Positions 34,306 through 46,265 of a DNA stretch of 64,000 bases are shown one piece after another. The number at the start of each line of letters is the position of its first letter. The first letter of the stretch is position 1. The translations under genes and the position numbers were made by a program. Origin of the DNA: Marasmius tenuissimus (taxonomy: Eukaryota > Basidiomycota > Agaricomycetes > Agaricales > Marasmiaceae); contig JAQOTA010000053.1 in the NCBI GenBank assembly GCA_029532415.1, forward strand, positions 868,001 through 932,000, in the 5' to 3' direction. The notes below the pieces were generated by a model that did not search any database, was not told the origin of the DNA, and saw only the letters and a list, made by a program, of their open reading frames with translations.

Positions 34306-34840
34306 ATGGGGCCATAGACCCGAGTTGACGAGTCTTCTGTCTATAGAAAGGGAGACGGGCATATAAAGAACATGTACTGGTACCCTTCTCCTGGGACTCA
34401 ACACTCCCTGCTCTCTCGATCTTCTGTTTCCTGTCTTCGCTATCCTCACATTGCGTCGGCCATCGCGACCGAGCCAGCGCGTCGTCGGGAGGTCAATTCA
34501 CCGTAGCTTCTACTTCTTCACCTAGACCTTCCACTCATAGCCTCCAGGGTTTGCCATCTACTGATGGCAGATTCTTGTATGCGGAACTAGCGACTCCCCT
34601 GCGAGCCTGCCCGATGCTTCGGAATTGATAGCCTCCCACCACTCATCATCTTAATCCCCGCCGTCGAGTATCGCGGGTATGGCTATAATTACGAGTTTTG
34701 ATTATTCCCAGCTCGTGATTGGAGCATCGTACGACGCCGTCACTCGTCACAGGATCTAGGAACTCCGGAGATGAGTGGGACTTGTCGTATGGCTTCGTGA
34801 CGGTCAAGTGGAAGGCGGAGCTGAAGGTTGACTTCAGATA
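34306..34840 (+). mobile_element. LTR-like repeat, CpG-rich copy
   Basis: Contains a CATATAAAGAAC box at about 34360 and a CT-rich start-like region (CTCTCGATCTTCTG), as in LTR promoters. Homologous along its length to 59743-59779 plus 62891-63400, and partly to 23900-24060 (minus). The companion copy begins TGTGATGGG and this region has GTCACTCGTCACA near 34738-34751, which would make TGTGA/TCACA ends, but exact borders and a target duplication are not established. No internal retrotransposon genes follow. Confidence 0.6.
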
Positions 34841-36469
34841 GTGTAGCTCAAAAACCTAGAACCGTATTCTTGACCAAACGTGCACTTAACTTGATTCGTG
34901 CATATAGACTATGCTATACGGTATTATCATATAGTAAATGCTTTTCTGCCTCTCAGTACGTTTCGCTTGCGTAGGGGAGTTGTAACATGGGGAGGCGATG
35001 TAATGGAAGAGTTTGGTCAATCGACTCGAGATGTTAGTACTCAGCTCACGTCCTTTTCTCTCCGGTTTCTCCCCATCTCTCCTGCACGCTTTCTACCACA
35101 CACCCAGAGCTGACCTCGCCATCTCCGACACTGGGGGGAAAGGTCGGCACAAGGTTTCCACCTGCATTCTGCTCGCGTTCTCGACGGTGCAGGTCAGAAT
35201 CGGCTGAAATGATTTGTCGTCGAAAAATGGTTAGTATTGTAAACAAAATCGAGGGAGACTCAGAGCAACTCACATGAACAAAAACCTCCTCTCAGCAGCC
35301 ATAACCCCCATCCAAAACACTATCATCTTCGCGTCGCCTTCTCCCTCTATATCCACCTCTACCACTATCATTGCTCTTATCCTTGCTTGTCTTGGGTCAT
35401 CGATTGTTGGGGGTGTGATGGATATATAGAAGGGTCCACGGACCCGTGGAGAGCAGCATCGACACCAAGGCGGCTGCTATCTAGCTGGAGTGCTTGACGC
35501 TCTGCTAACCGCTACTCAAGATGACCTTCCTCATTTCCAAAATTATCCGTCGTCTCTCGCACCGTTTACGACCCATATAACCCGAGACCTCTTCTCGACT
35601 GAGTGTGCGCGTTTCGAGATGCCCGAAGGAACATGCACCTGCATTCTCGGTTGACGTGACAGCGCGATAAGCGAGGTAAGGAAGAACGGAGACAAGTGTT
35701 GACGATAGCGGTGCTCGTTGCGTCAATTGTGTTTTTACTCGCATTCTTTTCGTCGTCGCCGCCATTACGTGACAGAACCTCTGTAAACGATTTGAAAATG
35801 AGTTAGTGAACGACGCAGACGGTCAAGGCGACTTACATCTTCCCTGTTGAGAGCATCCCGCTCAGTTCGGCAGCTCGCCATTGGCCAGCAAGGACAACTC
35901 GGATATTGATTTGGCGAAGGGAATTGGGTGTGACTGCTGGTGAAGGTTCAGATATGTACTCGTTCAAAAAGGTGGTCGAGTTTAGCCCTTGCTGCGCGAG
36001 ATTTATCCGAGTAGCTGATGCTATTGTCGTTGTTTGCTGAAAATCAAGATCACGGGCGTCGACATCGTAGAGGAGAGAGAGAAGGCGTTCAATAAGCGCC
36101 CGTCACCGGAATCAAACCACCTTCATCCAACCCAGGTCAGACCCTCGTAACAGTCGACATATATCGGAGCAGTGGGATTTGGGTCCATGATATAGGAGCC
36201 GTAGCTGTAAAAGGTGCGAGTGGTTTTCCTTTCTTTTCCAAGTCATCTCATTAACATGAATGATTTTACTAGTATATTCTTCTCTGTTCAGCTCTGGACA
36301 GTGGACTCGTAACCAACCACGCAGCAAACTTGTAGTTCATGTTTTTATGACAGCACGCCTTAATTTGGGGCTCTCTACGGCACTGACTCGATGCGATGTT
36401 TGGATTTCAACATCCAACGTTCGGCCCCTACAGGCAATTGACAACCGAACGCCGGACTCAGTCACTCAT
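34841..36469. other. Spacer including one copy of a direct segmental duplication
   Basis: 35700-36469 matches 41110-41890 in the same orientation (shared blocks such as AAAAGGT.GTCGAGTTTAGC and CCAGGTCAGACC.TCG.AACAGT). The minus frame 35505-35765 (MAATTKRMRVKTQLTQRAPL) has a decayed counterpart at about 41195, so both may be the 5' ends of related minus-strand genes. Nothing else is recognised between 34841 and 35440. Confidence 0.45.
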
Positions 36470-36655
36470 TCTTGGGGACAGAGGAGCGGGAGCTGCAGAA
36501 GAGAGCCGACACGTCTATCTCAACTCAGTCAAATTACAGCCAACATGCCTCTTGCCTCAGACGGTTCGCCGCCTCCCTTGCAGAAGGCCAATTCGAGGAG
36601 GAAAGCCTCAGAGCTGGGCTTGTCGGAAGTAACTGGGTCGAGGGAGTGATGTACG
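36470..36655 (+). pseudogene. F-gene fragment, exon 2 portion
   Basis: Aligns with the part of F encoding HVYLNPVNITANTPLASDDG and LTAGLVGSNWDGD: DNA such as GACACGTCTATCTCAACTCA, CAATTCGAGGAGGAAAGCCT and GCTTGTCGGAAGTAACTGGG is conserved while the frame is not kept. A relic of a fourth F copy in the segmental duplication. Confidence 0.7.
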
Positions 36656-36832
36656 GTTTATAGATTGCGCGGTCAAGTGTGTACTGAGCATCGAGTGATG
36701 TAATAATACAAAGTTCGCGTCCATTGTCAGGCCAGATAACTCTAACGACAGATTCAATCCTTGGGTAACTACTAAGTATGCTGTATGGACGTTCCCGCTT
36801 CGACGTTTCCCCAGCTACAAGTAACCTTCTGG

Positions 36833-39800
36833 CTAAAATCCAAACGCCGAGACAACTACATCGTCCAAAACAGTCACGGTAGTCGAAGGTAACGAAAATG
36901 AGGACCACTTCGATTGTACCAGCCTGGACAGACCAAGCAACCCCCCAGCCATTGGGGATTCTGAATCCGGATTGAAATGTGTTAGCAAGGGAAACCAAGA
37001 CCAAGTCAAAGAACCAAACTCACCCGTGGTGTCCACCTCCTCAAACCGATCCACCGACGACTCCACAATCTCATAGATCGGATATTCACAATGCCTCGCA
37101 AACTCAGCTGTCATCGGATCAAATCCCCGTCCCTTCTCATACTCTCGCATTTGTTCGTAAGCCTTAGTTGGGTTTGTATACTCCCAGCATATGACCTCGA
37201 AATCAACGGGAAGCCCGAGGAACTCGCAGATTCTGGGTGGGATAACGGTCTGGCCATCCTTGTCGAACGACCAGAAGGTGCGAGTTGATTGGAGGGAAGC
37301 GAAGAGGTAGATGGTTGGTAACAGCGCACGGTTATTGTATTGACGATCTGAGCTCGACAGTATCCCTCTCAACTCTTGCGGAAGTACAAGTTCTGAGGAA
37401 AGTGGTGAGTGCACGCTAAAACTATGCGTGAGACTGTGACACTCACTGTACATGCTCGAGTCATCTTTCGGTGAGACATCTCGTTCGTGGAACACCCAGT
37501 GGGATTGTGCGAGCCACCAGTCTGTTTGCTCGTCGGCTGATAGTGTGACCGTCAATACTTCCCCCCTGTAGCCGGGAACGAGTTCGAATCTTCGGAGATT
37601 TCAGAAACTAGCCCTGAAGTCCCAAGTCCAGGAAGGGTCAGCTCTCACCTTGCAATACCACCCTCCAACCACTTTCTGGAATAGAGTCCTATGCCGCAAA
37701 GGTTCCAGTAATTATATCCAACAGCAAGGGTATCGTAGGATGGTGAGGAAGAAGCTTTGAAGACCACGGTCGGTCGATCTACCGTCAACTCTGACCACTC
37801 TCCGTTGGCAGTACATGTAAGACCAATTCCTCTCAAGACTGCCCAATCAATCCCCTCACCCGACTCGGCTCGAGCGAGGTACGCGATGAAGTTGTCTTCC
37901 TTGAGGAGACTCGTATCTGACGGAACGTTCTTCACTGTAAAGCCGTCGTACCCGATGCGGCAGTCGGGCCCGTCTGGTCCACGACAGAGCAGTCCTCTGG
38001 ATCCATCCATCCAAACTTCGGTGTAGCTGCATTGCATCTGAGTCTGCGATTAACTACTTAGCGACTGTGGCACGGGAAAAAGTTCTGAGGTTGGAGAAAG
38101 ACTTACTATCCACGTCTCGACAAACATCTGAACTAGCTTTGGTAGCTTGTCCACAAAGTGGGATAGAGGCAAAAGCTCTGGTTGCTCGTGTTAATATTGA
38201 GCATGCCAATGTTCAAAAAAACATACCGGTAGGGAATATGAGCATCGGTACATCTGTTCGGTTGATTCCTCGCAGCGGAGTCACCTCCGGGCGTCTAAAA
38301 CCAGACAGTAAGAGGCTCAAGTCAGCTGGTGTTCAGAAAGCAGGAAAGCAAAGGCAACGTACGGCATCCCAGATACCCGTTTGAAGCCCTTCTTCCATAG
38401 CTGATATCCGTGGATTCAGTTCCAAGGTGGGTATGTGCACACCTTTGCTCACTCACATTCGTCGCCGCCTTCCCGCCCTGAAACGCCATGACCGTACACC
38501 TCGACTCCTTACCCTCAATAGTAACTTCACTGCTCGTCACAAGCGTTTCACACTTGACGTTCTCTCCCTTCTCCTCGTCATACACCCATTCCTCGTTTCG
38601 GTATATAGTCTTGAGGGCTATAACGTTACAACGACGAACGTCGGAAAACTACACCAGGGGGAACAAGAAACATCAGCTACATTCAAGCGGGCGAGGAACA
38701 AGCAGATACATACCTGCGCGTACTCGGCCTCCTCATCTTCATCTCCATTGATAGCGAGTTTGATCTTCTTTTTCTCCACTGTCTCTGTGATGTTGATGTA
38801 CTGGTTGCCTTGAACAGAGCTGAAGTTGGCATAGTCACCTATAGTGACGTTTCTTGCCTTCTGGAAGAACTGCACTGCGGTCGTGGGTTGCGAATGAGGG
38901 GTATCCAAGGTCTATGTTGTAATTTCGGGGATGGTAAGGTTCTGGACGGGAGGAGAATACGTCGGTAGACAAGTGCTCACAGACAGTTCCTTATATTCCT
39001 CTTCTACGACCTCTTCCACGAAAGCGGGGCCGGGATCGCCCTGTGATCCTGATGCAGGGGCTTCCGGAGCTCGCGATCTCTCTGCATAGGTCCCAGTACT
39101 CTTACTAGGCCCGGCTATCCCTTCCGGTTTCGGAGGCGCCCAACCTTGAATGATGGTCGAAGAATGTTTCGCCTCGAAGTGCTGATGACCTGCGCTGGTT
39201 TGCGAGGAGTGGGGGAAAGTGGTAGGCTATATCGAAAATTTGCCTGAGATTCTCGATGGAAGACGAAGATGTCGGTGGTCAACAGCTCACCTGCGCCCTG
39301 CGAGTTACTGATGACCTCGCCCATTCCTCTTCGACAGCCAGTGAAGGCCGCTGTGAAGTACTGGACGTTCTCGAATCCCGCGGTCTCCTGGTGCTTGTAC
39401 CAGGGCCTGCCTCCCCGTCCGGGCTAGGCAGCGACCAACGTCGATGGGCACTAAGATTGCGTTTGAGTTGCTGAGAAGGAGCGGTGGAGGGTTATGTTGT
39501 AAGGCAGTTAGATACTGCATCATAAATGCAAAGCTATTCTAAACTTACCTCAGTACTATGGGCTACTGACTGTCTCGGTCGCCTTTTCCTAGTGAAATGG
39601 TGTAACCATGGTGAATCAGGCGCAATAAGAGCCTCGAATTCCGGGTCGCAGTATACAGGATGGGTACTGGCTTCCGCCCCCTCGTCCGAGTCTGGCGGGG
39701 ACCACCCCAAAACAACCATTTTCGACCGCTTTTCAGCGCGACGCCATTTGGGGTAGGGAATAGCATCGTCGTTGATTTCACCGGCCGTCTTGTGGGTAGA

Positions 39801-39911
39801 GCTGGTGGAGTGAGAAGACGGGTCCAGCCCAGGCATGAGAAAATAAAACAGGAAAAGGGAGAGAACGTGAAAGTGAAGAAGGGCTATAGGATAGATCAGG
39901 TTAATTCGCAC
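36833..39911 (-). CDS. Multi-exon gene of an uncharacterised Agaricomycete family
   Basis: A minus-strand series of exons separated by ~50-80-nt introns. One link is clear: an upstream exon ending VVEEEYKELS joins TMDTPHSQPTTAVQFF through an intron at about 38910-38982. Then follow NVTIGDYANFSSVQGNQYIN (a beta-rich N-terminal motif common in this group), LKTIYRNEEWVYDEEKGE, EVTPLRGINRTDVPMLIF, EVWMDGSRGLLCRGPDGPDC, GEVLTVTLSADEQTDWWLAQ, YLFASLQSTRTFWSFDKDGQ and KGRGFDPMTAEFARHCEYPI. This order (GINR..PML, LCRGP.GPDC, FWSFD.DGQ, GFDP.T.EFAR) is one I know from many uncharacterised proteins of mushroom-forming fungi; no function is established. 5' exons at 39305-39911 include KTAGEINDDAIPYPKWRRAE. 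Exon ends are approximate and further 5' exons may exist. Confidence 0.65.
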
Positions 39912-40073
39912 AAGAGGCTTTCATCATGTCATATATAGCAGAAACAATACTTACAGTTCCCTCGCTGGGTCACCGCTTCCGTCCCACAAACAACATCATA
40001 TCCGCATCCAACATGGAGCAACCTGTGTTGCCTATCGCCCCAGAGCTCAGTGCCTTGTGTTTGGACAGACAGC

Positions 40074-40616
40074 TTACCTGCGATTGTCCCATTGTGCTGA
40101 AATAGGATCAAAGCTGTAATTTAGTCCCTCGGCAGCTATTGTCAAAGCTGTAACCAGGTCAAAGCTGACGAGACGTTGAACCAGTGAGATTACGTTGTTT
40201 GTCGTTGAGATTTGATGCGAGTTTTCTGACATTCGATTCGACTCGGTTCCCCGCCGCCCGATAGGGCCTAAGCTGTTGTTAGCATGACATGGGGAAACCT
40301 GGAGATGACGAGGATCCTGTGCTTCATCAGAAGAGAATCTGGAGCGGTTCAATGTCGTGTTGGGATTAGTGCTGGGAACGACATATGAGAGTTGGCTCGT
40401 AGCGCACCCATTCATTATGCTCATCTTTATTCGATCACAATCCAACACTCCACTGTCTTGTACTTGCTTGCAGACCAAAGTCCGCATCCTACCGTGGTCC
40501 ACGTCTCGGAGGAGCATCACATCGGTAGCCAAGCGCCACTGACAGGAGATGAAAGTATACGAGATGAACAAGAAAGGTTGAGTGCCACGGCTATGACATA
40601 TACAGCAGATACGCAC
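40074..40616 (-). other. Possible 5' exons of the preceding minus-strand gene
   Basis: A 180-codon minus frame including VISLVQRLVSFDLVTALTIA and GLNYSFDPISAQWDNRR ends at a GTAAGC donor-like site near 40077, suggesting an exon rather than a separate gene. Its relation to 36833-39911 is plausible by direction and spacing but not proven. Confidence 0.35.
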
Positions 40617-41109
40617 CTAGGACCAGACGTTGTTCTTCTCTGAGCCAGTGTCGGGGTCCGTCGTCCGTCCACACTCGAAGAAGATGGCACGAGACGCCGT
40701 TTACCAGCAGTGTCGAACAAGGCAATGTTTATGTTCGAGTACAAAGATATCGTATGGATGGTTGAGCTTGGATTGGCGCTCTTTGCGAAGACCGGTACAA
40801 GTTGTGATATTCATTTCGAAGCATCTATGTAGTGACAAAAGGCTGTATAGACGTTTATTTGATGATAAACCCGGCTGAAAAGATGAAGCGCGACTCACAG
40901 ATATATATACCAGAAAGAAGCGTTTGAAGCCATGCCGATCTACACTTCAAATCCTCGCGTCTGATAGAGCGCAGAAGAAGACTTTTGAGGGAAAATTGAA
41001 GGTCGAGTCTGGGTTGTCGCGACGTTATGCATTGGTCCACGGGAGGACACGGGAGAAAGACTACGCCTCTGCTGATTGCTCCTGTTTTATTCGGCTTGAA
41101 ATGTTCCAA

Positions 41110-42450
41110 GATGTGGTCTAAAGTCGTGTCGATAGTGTTCGTTGCCTCGATTGTGCTGGTGTATTCCTCTCGCCGTCGCCCTACTACTAGTTGCCATTAC
41201 GGAACAGAATCCTGTAGAGTTTAGAAAAAAAGCCCGAGAACAACACCAGCGCTGAAGCGCTGATGGTTGAAGGTGCTAATATCTTTCCTGTTGAAGGCAT
41301 CTCAGACAAGATTTCTGTACGAGAACTGTCTGAGCGGCTCCGTGTTCGTTAAGCATTGCCGCCGTCTTTTGCTAAGAATCGAGTTGACGGGTGCCAACAT
41401 GGCGGGGGGAGTTCAAGGCGTTCGTTGAAAAAAGGTCGAGTTTAGCGTTTGCTGCACAAGAATTATCCGAGCGGCTTATACTTATTTAACTTTGAATATC
41501 GCCGTCGTTATTTGCTGAGAATCGAGATCACAGGTGTCGAACATCGTGGGAGGAGAGAAGGCGTTTGATTATGATAAGCGCCTGTCACTGAAATCAAACC
41601 GCCATCATCCAAACCAGGTCAGACCATCGCAACAGTCTTTGACATATGTTGAAGCGGTAAATTTTGAGTTTCTGATATGGGTGCCGTGGTCGTAAAAGGT
41701 ACGAATGATTTTCCCGTCTCACAAAGTCGTCTCAAGTGTCACTTACCTAGATGATTTCATTGATACCTTTTTGTCAGGCTCTGGACTCGTAATCATGTTC
41801 GTAGCGAACCGTTAGTTCGTGCTTTCCATAACCGACACGCATTCGTTCGAATGTATGCACAGCATTAGCTCGATGGACCCGGGATGATTGAGAGGTAGAC
41901 TGCGAAGATCCGGCTGTCGAGTGTCGGTGACCCATATCGGTGTCAAGAGGAGTGGGATAGGGATCAGAATGGGGAGTTGTATACTGAGTCCCGACGCAGA
42001 GGAAGATTTCACGCCCGCACACGTCTTCGAGTCACCCGACAATGACGAGGAAGACGAAGACGAGGTGACACCGAGGATGAAACCAGTTGGAATCGTTTAC
42101 GTGCGTATCGTTTATTCTATCTTTCAAGTCGCGTCTAACTTAACTACACTGCACTTAGTACCACAGAGATCCATATCACACTCAATACCGCCCCCATCCA
42201 ATTGCGTAAAGGGAGAGGAAACACACCTACAGTGTTCAAAGCGAGAGGACACGTCTACTTAAAACCCAGTTAACACGCCCCTTACCTCCAGTGACGGTTC
42301 CCTCGCAGAAGACGAGTTTGAGGAGGAAGACATCACAGCTGAGTAACTGGGATGGAGACGCGTTCGAAGACTACCTGAGCCATGCCGGCGTTGGTGACCC
42401 GGTGTACGCGCTTCGAGATGTGGGTGAAGCGTCGAACACGACGAGTCCAC
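41110..42450 (+). repeat. Second copy of the segmental duplication
   Basis: Matches 35700-36655 in the same orientation. It carries a longer F fragment than the first copy. Both copies lie upstream of unrelated or decayed sequence, so the duplication did not carry a whole NLR gene. Confidence 0.65.
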
Positions 42451-42690
42451 TTTCGACGCTCAGTTCGGATTGGGACGTGTCTTCGTCGTTGCCGGCGGGG
42501 TTTCGAGCCTTGGTGTCATCCTCACCACCACCACCGTCCCGTCTTCGTCTCTATCAGTTATGGCGAGGTCTTTATCGTTCCTATCTCATTCATCACTTGC
42601 ATCATCATTGTTTCTCTCTCCGTCACGGGAACGGAAACGAACCTCTCCGTTTCAGAGGATTCGGGCTCAGAAAGCACCCGTCATCAACAA
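41985..42690 (+). pseudogene. F-second: decayed F gene fragment
   Basis: Retains EEDFTPAHVFESPDND and VTPRMKPVGIVYV before an intron at the same position as in F, then DNA for the block after it (CGTCTACTTAAAACCCAGTT), a frameshifted SNWDGDAFEDYLSHAGVGD, VYALRDVGEASNTT and SFSHSS-type Ser/Pro-rich sequence. The N-terminal 250 codons and the C-terminal half are gone. It stands upstream of NLR-E in the same orientation, as F does with NLR-B. Confidence 0.8.
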
Positions 42691-42816
42691 ATCCTTCACT
42701 CAAACTGCCATCATCGTGCTGCATGCACAACCCAGGTTTCTTTTCGCCAGTCGACAACTCGTATCATTCAGATCATTACACTCTACTCTTAAACCTCCCT
42801 TTGTCTGAGCTGTGAA

Positions 42817-43995
42817 TTGATATCGTGGATCACAACCAAACACCAGGCCCATACGCCTGAAGATGGAAGCATCAGGCTGGGACGGGGTAGGACGGTTCAG
42901 GTTTTGTTAGAGGTACGTATCGGTTCGTTGATCCCGGTCTTTGCCTCGAAGCTGACTCTCCTCGTCTCAGGTTGTTATTCCCGGTGGCCCATTTCTTCGT
43001 TGTGGTCGAAGGTCGAAGTACGGGCTTATACGAGCAATTGCCTCCAGCTCGCCGAAGCCTCTCCTACATCACGTGCAAGTTCTAATGCTCGACACTGTTT
43101 CGATATTGCGTCTTCTCTCGACACGCCTTGACAACATGTGGACATTGGATAGGGAATCCCGACAATACCAACGTCGAAGGGCTACATTTGCCTCTTTCTT
43201 CGTTGTCTACACATCTCCAGCCTATCGCTTTCGACCGCTCCTACCTCCTAGAAGCGTAATGATCCTGGGTGTGTACCAGGTTCGGAATTTGGGGAGCATT
43301 TCAACCTTACCACTGCCTTTCCCCAATCCCGTTCCTTTCTCTACACCGCCGGGTGTTTGGAACGTGTTGCCTGCGCATACACCACCCCCGATTCGAGAAT
43401 ACGAGCTCTTTTGGTGTCCCATCGCCAACGTTACCCACTCCACAGTCTACAGAGGAAGCGTAACCTACACCTCGCAACGGTTTATCGAGCGGTCAAGGCA
43501 GACGGGGAGGATGCTGGGACGAGGGATAGCGACGAGGGGAAGTATCTGTGGAAGGCGAAGAGTTTCAATTGGTTGTGCGAGTTAGGACGTGAAGGAAGAC
43601 ATCTAAGGCCGAAGGTTGAGGGTGAGGTCGGACGATGGAGCTTGCCAATGGAGCCTGGGCATGAAGTGTACCCTCGGCATGACTCTACGATTCGAATTTT
43701 CACTCTTCTGGATTGGTTTTCGCGTTTCTTGCCGGCCAGTAGTCATTCCTTGGTCTCGTCGTTTTGTAGGCATAGTCCGAGTGCAGCGTATATACAGTTG
43801 ATGCTAAAATCAGACCCTGAAACGTTGATTGGCGAAGAAGAAACGCAAGTCAAAGGCCAAGTTGCCGCGAATACAAGGGCTGGGAATATGTACTGGCGAA
43901 CCCCGATACCGCTACTTCGCTGGACTCTAATATTACAACCCTTTTCTCACTTATCATCGAGGTGCTGTCTGAATCCCATTGGGCTGTTTGTCTGA
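42817..43995 (+). other. Open frames without recognised product
   Basis: Overlapping plus frames 42817-43131, 43073-43585 and 43357-43995. The stretch EGKYLWKAKSFNWLCELGRE and VGRWSLPMEPGHEVYPRHDS looks protein-like, as does FPNPVPFSTPPGVWNVLPAH, but they are in different frames and match no family I know. Could be a decayed gene with short introns. Confidence 0.3.
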
Positions 43996-46265
43996 TGTCA
44001 GCTTGTCGCTCTAGATGTGGATTTAGTCAACGATGCACTGTTTGACCACCGAAGTTCCTCTCTGGGGTCCATCCACCACCGTAACCCGTTGAGTCTTGAT
44101 CGATCTCCGCCCTCAAAACGTTTTCTGGGAATAGACAAGAATTCATTCGTTGTACGGTGCTCGGGATATCAATTCAGGCAAAAGTCCAGTCCGTGAGGGA
44201 TGAAGGCGAAGAAGACGAGGCCGAGGTCGTGGGTCCACCGTACTCCGGCTTTGGAGGTCAAGGGGGGAAGCGTGTACGTGGGTCGAGAATCGGAGGAACC
44301 CTGAAGTGGTACAGTGAGAGCTGGACGTGTCCCAAGTCCTCTGACCGAAACCCCCTCCGCGAAAGCGGGATCATATTATCCTTCTCTGCGTTTCCCTTGC
44401 TCGTACCTCCACTCTCCTCGCTCATTCCAGCATTCATACCCCTCCAACGTCTTTCGGTTCCATTCCAAGAACGAACAATCCGAGCAGCCTTCAATACGCT
44501 CAGATCCGTATGCCCAACGCTGATCCTCAGAGAGGTGAAGCTGGAAGGATCGACCAAAGCCATCGGAGCGGTGAGATGAGACATTCCAAACGAGAGCTTT
44601 CACCGCTCCCAGGGAGAGCTGAGTGTTCTGTGTCCTGTGGGCATGAACGCTGCAGACGAGCCGCAGAGGCAGTTAACGTAGCGGCTCACTCTGATAACAG
44701 CTGCATGCCCCCAAAACGGCGTATTCTCTCTCCCGATATGTGCAGGTCCACCGACGGTTTCAGGTGGTTGAGTTTTATTCAATACGGTTGATGGTAGTGG
44801 GATGCATATTCGAATGCCAGGTCCTAGTAAAGTATCCGCGAGTGCCTCTGTATCCAAGAATCATTGACCCGAGATATGCCCAGACGAATTTGCTGTGACG
44901 ATGGAGCAATTGGCACCCGGCGACTTTGGAAAACTTGAAAGTTGATGCATGGTCACCAACCAGGTCCTGTTCGCGGGGAGGTTGAATACATACCCATCTC
45001 GATTTGTAGAGCAAGAGAGGTTGGTAGGGAAGGAAGAGATATTATGTCTCAGTGATGGAGCTAGGATGCACTTGTAACGTTCATGATGGGCACCGTTGTG
45101 TAAGGAATCACCGAGAAAGAGAGTAGACACAGGAATCAGGGAATGGTGTGTTGAAATCGCTGTGCATAATAGACCGAGAGTGTCAATGATGAGTCTCAGT
45201 CGACTTCTAGTATTTGAGCGTAGACCTGTAGCGACGAGTGGGAAGGAACTCACGATTTATTGATCAATGATCCCTTTGAACCTGCCCTCGTCAGCGATAG
45301 TCTACAAGCTATTCATCGGAAGCCTTTAGATACTGTATCAGTCCATCAACAGATATCAATGACAAATGACTTAACTTGAAGTGCGTGTGGCTTGGTCAAC
45401 TTGGGGCAGGTCGCAGCCTGAGTGATGGTAAGAGCGAAGAATGGGCGTTTACTAATACAAATCCGTGCGGATCAGGAACTCTCGGTCGCTTGTCCTCCTT
45501 AGACTTTTCGACGACCGCCGTGACCGTCCACGAGCCTGAGGCTCGACCGGTACAAATCCATATTTTTCCTCCCTCAAACGCAAATGATACGGTCTTTGAG
45601 GGCATGAAATTACGAAATAACAGTGGAAACTTCCTCGAACAACATTGTCGCGGCAGGGTACCAGTAATACAGCAACATTTCAGATCATTCTCTTGACGAG
45701 ATCGAGCTAGGAGGGGGGGTTCAACGAACACGAAAAGGGTGACTAGAATGCGTATTAGCTGCTGAGTTTGAGGTGGTTTGAGGTCAGGGAGCTGAAAGGG
45801 GGAATGGTCGATCGTGAGTCCTGTTCGAGTGTTTTCACTATCTCTTGATGCTGATTTTTCGAGACCATAGCCCAATTACCCGCCGCACAGAACAGAAAAT
45901 TATAACAGTTCCAACCACCTTTCTCTAATGTTCAAAGCATTGCCAAATTCGTTGTGAACTCCGCTCAGGCGCTCGTTGTATTTTTGTCCCATCTATTCCA
46001 ATTCCCATCCCATGTCATCAGTGACTATCTCCACCAACCAGACGCCCGACACTGTCAGCATTTCGCCTTCCCGGAGAGGAAGAAGTTATTGATAGCCGCT
46101 CCATCAATATGCTGATGTTCGCCGCAGCATAATGCCATCGGTTCTCTCACCACAACCACCATCTCGCGACATCGATTCCCCACATCTTCCGTTCTATTCT
46201 TCAATATCACGCTTACCAAGCTACCCGTCTCGAGAGGACATTGTTCTTTGGCAAGGTTAACCTCC
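43996..46265. other. Spacer upstream of NLR-E
   Basis: 45540-46265 is homologous to the F-to-NLR spacers of the other two modules. The rest has short frames only (44157-44579 plus, 44861-45253 minus) with no recognised family. Confidence 0.45.
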
